Shown piece after piece: positions 30,809-36,647 of a stretch of DNA of 36,647 bases. The stretch lies in assembly GCA_900548215.1 (NCBI GenBank), contig URJI01000015.1, positions 1-36,647 on the forward strand, written 5' to 3'. The position numbers were made by a program, and so were the translations under genes. Position 1 is the stretch's first letter, and every line of letters starts with the position of its first letter. This DNA is from an uncultured Coprococcus sp. (lineage in GTDB: Bacteria; Bacillota; Clostridia; Lachnospirales; Lachnospiraceae). The notes below the pieces were generated by a model that was given only the letters and a program-made list of their open reading frames with translations, did not search any database and had not been told where the DNA came from.

Positions 30809-31414
30809 ATGATTTCTTATATAAAAGGAAGTCTGGAATATATAGGTGAAAATTATATAGTTATAGAATGTGGGGGTATCGGTTACAGACTTACGATTTC
30901 AACCCAATTTATCAATAGACTGCCGGATCGGCATGCCCAGATGAAGGCATATACATATATGTATGTGAGGGAAGATGAGGTAAGTCTCTATGGATTCTAC
31001 AGTGAGGATGAGCTTGAGATATTCAGAGTTCTGATAAGTGTGAGTGGGGTAGGCCCAAAGGTTGCCATGTCACTTTTATCCACTCTTACTGTCAAGGAGC
31101 TTCGACTTGCGGTTATATCGGAGGATGTGAAGTCTATCTCCAAGGCAAATGGAATCGGAACGAAGGGGGCTTCCAGGATTATACTGGAACTGAAAGACAA
31201 GCTCAAGATGGAAGATATGATAGACAGTGCATATGATGCGGGCACGGCATCAGTCGTTTCCGGAAATGGTGATGCCAGATCTGCTGTTGTATCAGCGCTC
31301 ACAGCACTCGGCTATTCTGGACTGGAGGCTGGAAGGGCTGTAAGTAAGGTTAAAGATGCTGAGTTACTTGACGAAGAACAACTGCTGAAGGCGGCACTTA
31401 AGAATATACTGTGA
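30809..31414 (+). CDS. ruvA: Holliday junction DNA helicase subunit RuvA
   Basis: Binds four-way DNA junctions as tetramers and loads RuvB for branch migration. The start at 30809 (ATG) sits 6 nt after AGGGAG; the GTG directly before it is too close. The 201-residue protein has an N-terminal OB-fold (MISYIKGSLEYIGENYIVIE), tandem helix-hairpin-helix motifs (SVSGVGPKVAMSLLS and KANGIGTKGASRIILELK), and a C-terminal three-helix domain that contacts RuvB (SALTALGYSGLEAGRAVSK). The length is normal. ruvB follows after 93 bp on the same strand. Confidence 0.97.
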   Translation: MISYIKGSLEYIGENYIVIECGGIGYRLTISTQFINRLPDRHAQMKAYTYMYVREDEVSLYGFYSEDELEIFRVLISVSGVGPKVAMSLLSTLTVKELRLAVISEDVKSISKANGIGTKGASRIILELKDKLKMEDMIDSAYDAGTASVVSGNGDARSAVVSALTALGYSGLEAGRAVSKVKDAELLDEEQLLKAALKNIL

Positions 31415-31507
31415 TACAGATCTGATGGAGCTGACAGATGGTAGTAGTCAGATAGTGGTAGTCGGATTTATCACATTTTAAACAATAAAAAGCAGGTAAG
31501 TATAGAT

Positions 31508-32515
31508 ATGGGCAGAATTATTTCTACAGAAACACTTGATATAGAAGAGGAAAGAAGTGAATACAGTTTAAGGCCAAAGTACCTGAATGAGTATATTGGC
31601 CAGCGCAAGGTGAAGGACAACCTGAGGATATTTATAGAGGCGGCAAAAAAGAGAAATGAACCTCTCGACCACCTGCTTCTGTATGGTCCACCGGGACTTG
31701 GAAAGACTACACTTTCCACTATTGTTGCGAATGAGATGGGGGTCAACATCAAGATCACGTCAGGACCGGCGATAGAGAAGCCGGGAGAGCTGGCAGCTAT
31801 ACTCAACAATCTTTCAGATAACGACATTCTTTTCATAGATGAGATACACAGACTCAGCACACAGGTTGAGGAGGTGCTATATCCGGCTATGGAGGATTAT
31901 GCGATAGATGTTGTCATAGGAAAGGGAGCTGGAGCCAGATCCATAAGGCTCGATCTTCCCAAATTCACTCTTATAGGAGCGACAACCAGAGTTGGAATGC
32001 TGTCTGCCCCGCTGCGTGATAGATTTGGTATGGTTGATAAGCTGGAGTTTTACAGCCATGAGGATCTGAAAGAGATAGTCGTGAGATCAGCGGGAGTTCT
32101 CGGTGTGGATATAGACGACGAGGGAGCTCTTGAGATAGCAAGGAGATCCAGAGGAACTCCGAGACTTGCCAACCGCCTTTTGAAGCGGTGCAGAGATTAT
32201 GCTGAGGTGTGTCATGACGGTTTCATAAACCAGGACATAGCCAAGTCAGCTCTTGACAAATTCCAGGTGGATTCCATGGGACTTGATGTGAATGACAGAA
32301 ACATCCTTATGACGATGATAGAGAAGTTTTCCGGCGGCCCTGTGGGACTAGATACACTTGCGGCTGCTGTGGGTGAGGATCCGGGGACCATTGAAGATGT
32401 GTATGAGCCATATTTTATCATGAATGGTTTCATAAACAGAACTCCAAGGGGAAGAGTTGTGACGGATTTGTGTTACAGGCATTTCGGACTGGACGCATTT
32501 ATAGATAATAAATAA
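31508..32515 (+). CDS. ruvB: Holliday junction branch migration ATPase RuvB
   Basis: AAA+ motor that drives branch migration of RuvA-bound junctions. The 335-residue protein has the RuvB N-terminal RPKYLNEYIGQ, Walker A GPPGLGKTT at 60-68, Walker B FIDEIHRL with Asp111-Glu112, the sensor and arginine-finger region GATTRVGMLSAPLRDRFG near 155-172, and a winged-helix C-terminal domain ending FINRTPRGRVVTD. The ribosome binding site is weak (AGCAGGTAAG), which may reflect coupling to ruvA or lower demand. RuvC is not in the window, in line with Firmicutes that use RecU instead. zapA follows after 32 bp. Confidence 0.98.
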   Translation: MGRIISTETLDIEEERSEYSLRPKYLNEYIGQRKVKDNLRIFIEAAKKRNEPLDHLLLYGPPGLGKTTLSTIVANEMGVNIKITSGPAIEKPGELAAILNNLSDNDILFIDEIHRLSTQVEEVLYPAMEDYAIDVVIGKGAGARSIRLDLPKFTLIGATTRVGMLSAPLRDRFGMVDKLEFYSHEDLKEIVVRSAGVLGVDIDDEGALEIARRSRGTPRLANRLLKRCRDYAEVCHDGFINQDIAKSALDKFQVDSMGLDVNDRNILMTMIEKFSGGPVGLDTLAAAVGEDPGTIEDVYEPYFIMNGFINRTPRGRVVTDLCYRHFGLDAFIDNK

Positions 32516-32547
32516 ACATATCATAATAAGATAGAAGGAGAATGGGT

Positions 32548-32949
32548 ATGGCACAAAAGAATGATATCAAGGTAGTGATAAATAATAAAGTATATACGCT
32601 TAGCGGACAGGAGAGCGAGGATTATCTTCAGAATGTCGCCACGTATATAAATGGCAAGATTGCAGAATGCCAGTCGTCAGAGGCGTATAGAAGATTCAAT
32701 GCGGAATACCAGAATGTCCTCCTTGCGCTGAATATTGCTGATGATTATTTCAAGGCAAAGGATCAGGTCAACCAGATGCTCACCGAGGATGACGACAAGG
32801 ACAAGCAGATATATGATCTCAGACATGAAGTGATAGAAGTTCAGATAAAGTATGAGTCTGCCCAGAAGATGATTGAGGAATACAAAGAAAAAATCAGTGA
32901 ACTTCAGAGACAGATCATCAAACTTGAAGCGGAGAAAAATGTTAAATAA
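32548..32949 (+). CDS. zapA: Cell division protein ZapA
   Basis: Small FtsZ-binding protein that bundles protofilaments at the Z-ring. The ATG at 32548 lies 7 nt after AAGGAG; an earlier ATG at 32542 is only one base from it. The 133 residues split into an N-terminal beta-alpha domain (NDIKVVINNKVYTLSGQESEDY pattern, here cited only in part) and a long charged coiled coil from about residue 70 to the end, ending KLEAEKNVK. This is longer than E. coli ZapA (about 109) but fits the Firmicutes form. Its last 11 bases overlap the next gene, so translation is likely coupled. Confidence 0.9.
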   Translation: MAQKNDIKVVINNKVYTLSGQESEDYLQNVATYINGKIAECQSSEAYRRFNAEYQNVLLALNIADDYFKAKDQVNQMLTEDDDKDKQIYDLRHEVIEVQIKYESAQKMIEEYKEKISELQRQIIKLEAEKNVK

Positions 32950-35278
32950 GACGGAAATTTTGGCGCCTGCGGGCAATTTTGAAGCTGTTAAAGCTGCTGT
33001 GAATGCACATGCAGATGCGGTCTATCTGGGCGGAAGCCTGTTTAGTGCCAGAGCATTTGCGGGCAATTTTGACGAGGCAGAGCTTCTAAGGACTATAGAT
33101 TACTGCCATATATTTGACGTGAAAGTTTATATGGCAATTAACACGTTGCTAAAGAATAATGAAATTGGAAGGCTCCCATCATACGTGGAGCCTTATTACT
33201 GTGAGGGTGTGGACGGCATTATAGTACAGGATGTCGGCGTTGCCTCAGTTCTTGCGGAATGTTTTCCGGATCTTCCATTGCATGGAAGTACACAGATGAG
33301 TGTATCTGGAATCCCGGGGGCATCGTTTCTCAAAAAAAATGGTATGACAAGGTTTGTCCCTTCTCGCGAGCTGTCACTGGAAGAAATCAGGATTATCAAA
33401 GAAAATGTTGATATGGAGATAGAGACATTTGTGCACGGTGCCATGTGCTACTGTTATTCAGGAAGATGTCTCATGAGTAGTTTTGCCGGTGGAAGAAGCG
33501 GCAACAGAGGACGCTGTGCACAGCCGTGCAGAAAGAGATACACCGTGGGAGGTGCGCATGAGTATGCCCTTAGCCTGAAGGATATGTGTATGCTTAAAGA
33601 TGTTGCTGCTCTGATGGAAGCCGGCATTGATTCGTTCAAGATCGAGGGAAGAATGAAGAAACCGGAATATGTTGCGGCCACTGTACAGGCATATCGTGAG
33701 GTCAGGGATGCGGTTCTTTCCGGCGGTGATGCAGATAAGGTGGCTGGGGCTTATGAGAAGCGCCTGCTTGACATATATAACAGGGGCGGTTTCTGCAAAG
33801 GGTATTACTTTACAAAGAACGGCAGGGATATGCTGGCGAATAAGAGACCTAACCATACAGGTATGCAGATAGGTCAGATCATGCGTGTGGAGCCGCCATA
33901 TGTCCAGATCAGACTCTCTGAATCGGTGTCAGAGGGGGATATTCTGGAGATACGTGGCAAAAAGGAGATTGTAGAGATAACCTGTAATGCCGCAGCAAAT
34001 GCAGGCGGTGTGGTGAAACTGAAGGCAAAATCATTTAAGAGTATTGCAAAGAGCAACCCTGTCTACAGGACGAGAAATAACAGTCTGCTTGACAGTATAC
34101 GAAAAGATGTGATAGAAAATGACAGACAGATTGATATATATGCAGATTTGGAGGCGCATGAGGGGAAATCGCTAATATTGAGACTTGGCAGGGATGAGAA
34201 CTGTGCTGATGTGTGTGTCAAAGGCGCTGTGTGTGACAAAGCCCAGAATAAGCCTGTAACGGCAGAGCAGATAAAGGATAAGATTTTAAAAACAGGTGGC
34301 ACACATTATCAGATCAGAAATATAAAGACATCTGTAGACGACAATATATTTGTGCAGATGGGTGCGGTGAACAGCGTTAGGAGAGATGCTATAGAGGCAC
34401 TCGCGGATGTGTTGGCTGGACGGTATAGACGAAGCAGAGACAACATAAAGGCTGTGGACAGCGCCGGTGTTCAGAGACAAGGCTGTGTACTTAAGGGGGT
34501 CACGGTTTTGGTATCCACGGATGAGCACGTAAATATTGTTAAGAATTATAAATGGGTAACGAATATAATTGTAGATTATAATATCAGACAATATGGTGAT
34601 ACGCTGTCGGAAGATGGATTCAAAATATATCTGGCTCTCCCTGAGATACTCAGACAAAAAGATCTACACATAATGGATGATCTGAGAGACAGCCTTGACA
34701 GATACGATGGTGTTATGATAAAGAATATAGACGAACTTGGTCTTATAAGTTCCTTGGATTATTCAGGCACTGTCATTCTTGATTCAAGCCTGTATGCATA
34801 CAACGATGACGCCATCAGATTCTACAGTGATGTGCTGGAGAATGTAAGTTTTATATCACCACAGGAGCTCACATTTGATGAGCTGGCGGAACTTTCTGCT
34901 GATATGGTTCTTAAACTGTATGGATATCAGAAGGTAATGATAACTGCGAACTGCATAAAATCAAATTATCATCACGCATGCGGTGATGGCCGCAGCAATG
35001 TGTATGAGATGACTGATGAGATGTCCAACAGATTTTATGTGAAAAATGACTGTTCTATATGTACAAATGTGATATATAATGGCGTGCCGACTAGCGTGAT
35101 CGACAAGTTAAAGGCTTATAGATTTGATTATCAGGCATATATCATAGAACTGACAGTTGAGAGTGCTGATGAGGCAAAAAATGTAATGGATTGTGTAGAA
35201 AACGCATTTTTAGGGAAAAATACAGATGGTTTTATAAAAGACTACACAAGAGGACATTACTATAAAGGAATAGATTGA
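32939..35278 (+). CDS. Peptidase U32 family protein, RlhA/YrrO-like
   Basis: Member of the U32 family, whose characterised members hydroxylate tRNA or 23S rRNA (TrhP, RlhA) using prephenate and an iron-sulfur cluster rather than acting as proteases. The start at 32939 overlaps the zapA end by 11 bp, with GGAG inside zapA as its ribosome binding site; upstream in-frame codons would run deep into zapA. The 779-residue protein begins MLNKTEILAPAGNFEAVKAA, has a cysteine cluster at Cys170, Cys172, Cys177, Cys193 and Cys197, and the U32 signature DSFKIEGRMKKPEYVA near residue 231. The C-terminal half is long, as in RlhA-type proteins with a DUF3656-like region. The exact RNA target is unknown. Transcription with zapA and the SEDS gene is likely. 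Confidence 0.88.
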   Translation: MLNKTEILAPAGNFEAVKAAVNAHADAVYLGGSLFSARAFAGNFDEAELLRTIDYCHIFDVKVYMAINTLLKNNEIGRLPSYVEPYYCEGVDGIIVQDVGVASVLAECFPDLPLHGSTQMSVSGIPGASFLKKNGMTRFVPSRELSLEEIRIIKENVDMEIETFVHGAMCYCYSGRCLMSSFAGGRSGNRGRCAQPCRKRYTVGGAHEYALSLKDMCMLKDVAALMEAGIDSFKIEGRMKKPEYVAATVQAYREVRDAVLSGGDADKVAGAYEKRLLDIYNRGGFCKGYYFTKNGRDMLANKRPNHTGMQIGQIMRVEPPYVQIRLSESVSEGDILEIRGKKEIVEITCNAAANAGGVVKLKAKSFKSIAKSNPVYRTRNNSLLDSIRKDVIENDRQIDIYADLEAHEGKSLILRLGRDENCADVCVKGAVCDKAQNKPVTAEQIKDKILKTGGTHYQIRNIKTSVDDNIFVQMGAVNSVRRDAIEALADVLAGRYRRSRDNIKAVDSAGVQRQGCVLKGVTVLVSTDEHVNIVKNYKWVTNIIVDYNIRQYGDTLSEDGFKIYLALPEILRQKDLHIMDDLRDSLDRYDGVMIKNIDELGLISSLDYSGTVILDSSLYAYNDDAIRFYSDVLENVSFISPQELTFDELAELSADMVLKLYGYQKVMITANCIKSNYHHACGDGRSNVYEMTDEMSNRFYVKNDCSICTNVIYNGVPTSVIDKLKAYRFDYQAYIIELTVESADEAKNVMDCVENAFLGKNTDGFIKDYTRGHYYKGID

Positions 35279-35307
35279 TAGATTGATTGACTTGAAAAGG
35301 TGAAAGA

Positions 35308-36647
35308 ATGGTTACAATACTGAGTGAGATTGCGAAATATCTGATCATATTTTTCATGGTTTTGTATACGGTGAAGTGTTTTACCGTATTGAAGCCGGTG
35401 TCTTCTGACAGGAAGAGAAAGGCACTTAATGTACAGATATTTTATGTGTTCATGATACATTTTCTGTGTTATATGACACTGTATCTGCACTATCAGAAGA
35501 AGAGCATACTTATATTTTATGTGGTGCAGATGATAGTATCAATTACATATATGGTTTCTTACCATGCTATATATAAGGAGTCGTCCAGACTTATTACAAA
35601 CAACATGTCATTTCTGCTTCTCATAGGATATGTGATGCTTACAAGGCTTGATTTTGATCTTGCAAAGAAACAGTTTATATTTGCTACTATCATGTTGGTT
35701 GTTACAGCATTTATACCTATGCTTATAATGAAGATGCCGCAGTTAAGAAACTGGAATATCTTCTATGCAATATTTGGTATAGGATTTTTGACTACGGTAT
35801 TTATTCCACATGTTGGAATTGACAAATATGGATCGAACAACTGGATTAGCATAGGCGGTTTTTCTATGCAGCCTATGGAGATTGTCAAGATTATTTTCGT
35901 ATTTTTCCTTGCCAGTTCGTTCTTAAAGGCAAAGGATTTCAAGGACATGATGAAGACAGTGATAGTTGCAGGTTTGTTCATGCTTGTCCTTGTGGCTGAG
36001 ACGGATCTGGGTGGTGCCGTCATATTCTTCATGGTATTTGTCATGATGCTTTATCTCGCCACGGGAAAACATATGATACTTATCGGCGGTGGACTTGGCG
36101 GCAGTGTCATAGCGGTGGTCGGTTATATGTTGCTCAAGGATCACTTCAGCCATGTTACTGTCAGAATAGACGCATGGCTTAATCCTATAGAATATATAGA
36201 CGGAAGTGGATATCAGGTTGCACAGAGCCTTTTTGCTATTGGTTCTGGTGGCTTTGAGGGTTCGGGACTTTGTCAGGGCCTTCCGACATCCATACCGGTT
36301 GTGACCAGCGACTTTATATTTGCGGCTATATGTGAGGAACTCGGAGTCATATTTGGATTGTGCCTCCTACTCATGTACCTGAGCTGCTTTATATATTTTA
36401 TAAATATATCGATGAAAGTCAGAGATGCTTTCTACAAAAATGTAGCTTTTGGATTCACTATATGTTTTATATTCCAGATATTCTTAAATGTGGGCGGAGT
36501 TGTCAAATTCATTCCATCCACAGGTGTTACACTACCGCTTGTAAGCTATGGAGTAAGTTCTGTGGTAAGTACACTTATAATGTTTGGAATTATACAGGGC
36601 ATATGTGTATTAGAAAATAGTGGGGTTGATAAAAATGTCACGCAGAG
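35308..36647 (+). CDS. SEDS family (FtsW/RodA/SpoVE) glycosyltransferase, 3' end outside window
   Basis: Polytopic membrane peptidoglycan polymerase that extends lipid II strands with a partner class B penicillin-binding protein. AAAAGG lies 7 nt before the ATG and the frame is open for 446 codons to the window edge with no stop. Signatures are KYGSNNWISIGGFSMQPMEIVK (cited here in parts: SNNWISIGG and QPMEIVK), ETDLGGAVIFF, AIGSGGFEGSGL, then TSDFIFAAICEELG, and STGVTLPLVSYGVSS near the last helix. Asp335 in SDFIFA aligns by motif with the Asp essential in RodA and FtsW. The usual PSEL motif is PMEI here. A long N-terminal membrane region (about 1-150) precedes the motifs. FtsW versus RodA cannot be decided. 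Confidence 0.88.
   Translation, partial: MVTILSEIAKYLIIFFMVLYTVKCFTVLKPVSSDRKRKALNVQIFYVFMIHFLCYMTLYLHYQKKSILIFYVVQMIVSITYMVSYHAIYKESSRLITNNMSFLLLIGYVMLTRLDFDLAKKQFIFATIMLVVTAFIPMLIMKMPQLRNWNIFYAIFGIGFLTTVFIPHVGIDKYGSNNWISIGGFSMQPMEIVKIIFVFFLASSFLKAKDFKDMMKTVIVAGLFMLVLVAETDLGGAVIFFMVFVMMLYLATGKHMILIGGGLGGSVIAVVGYMLLKDHFSHVTVRIDAWLNPIEYIDGSGYQVAQSLFAIGSGGFEGSGLCQGLPTSIPVVTSDFIFAAICEELGVIFGLCLLLMYLSCFIYFINISMKVRDAFYKNVAFGFTICFIFQIFLNVGGVVKFIPSTGVTLPLVSYGVSSVVSTLIMFGIIQGICVLENSGVDKNVTQ

Noticed and set aside
36635..36647. ATG at the very end (reading Met-Ser-Arg-Arg) that could start a penicillin-binding protein gene
   Set aside because: Only 13 bases are visible and no strong ribosome binding site precedes it. 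A partner PBP gene here would be expected but cannot be supported.

Overview
The window is about 36.6 kb of chromosomal, mostly housekeeping DNA from a low-to-moderate GC Gram-positive anaerobe. I infer a Clostridia member, most likely Lachnospiraceae (Coprococcus/Butyrivibrio/Roseburia-like). Signs of this are RNase Y as the mRNA endonuclease, an IspH-ribosomal protein S1 fusion, a TepA-FtsK gene pair, a biotin-dependent Na+ pump operon, AGGAGG-type ribosome binding sites, and codon use rich in ATA, AGA and CTT. Genus is an inference from protein character only. There is no phage, IS element, CRISPR array, tRNA or rRNA that I can support.

Layout. 1-3.8 kb: the 3' part of rny with a strong terminator, a Nudix ADP-ribose pyrophosphatase, a XerD-type recombinase with its own promoter, and a formate/nitrite channel. 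3.8-4.9 kb: convergent aroC, sharing a bidirectional terminator. 5.3-8.4 kb: a 56-residue DUF3006-like gene, then rpsO and pnp, each with a structured leader; the pnp leader holds a 115-nt hairpin starting where I predict the transcript begins. 8.5-11 kb: a GH94 beta-glycoside phosphorylase. 11-19.4 kb: tepA-ftsK-fhs-folD-rimO-pgsA, joining protein quality control, chromosome translocation, one-carbon metabolism, ribosome modification and phospholipid synthesis.

19.4-25.3 kb is the most distinctive block. It is a five-gene operon behind a structured leader and a good promoter: a diverged CoA-type carboxyltransferase (12S/MmdA-like), an OadG subunit fused to an extracytoplasmic lipoprotein domain, a free biotin carrier, the Na+-pumping beta subunit, and a 5S/OadA-type carboxyltransferase without its own biotin domain. 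The parts equal those of a propionibacterial transcarboxylase plus a Na+ pump. 25.3-29.4 kb: a YhiN-type flavoprotein, cmk and the ispH-rpsA fusion, ending in a textbook terminator. A 37-bp-period direct repeat then separates it from a convergent DEDDh exonuclease gene. 30.7-36.6 kb: ruvA-ruvB-zapA-U32 peptidase-SEDS (FtsW/RodA) reads as one recombination, division and wall operon, the last gene running off the end.

How it fits together: the organism looks like a saccharolytic fermenter that cleaves beta-linked disaccharides by phosphorolysis, moves and activates formate (FNT channel, Fhs, FolD) and builds a Na+ gradient by decarboxylation. The least explained features are the RNA structures upstream of rpsO, pnp and the pump operon, and the make-up of the pump itself.
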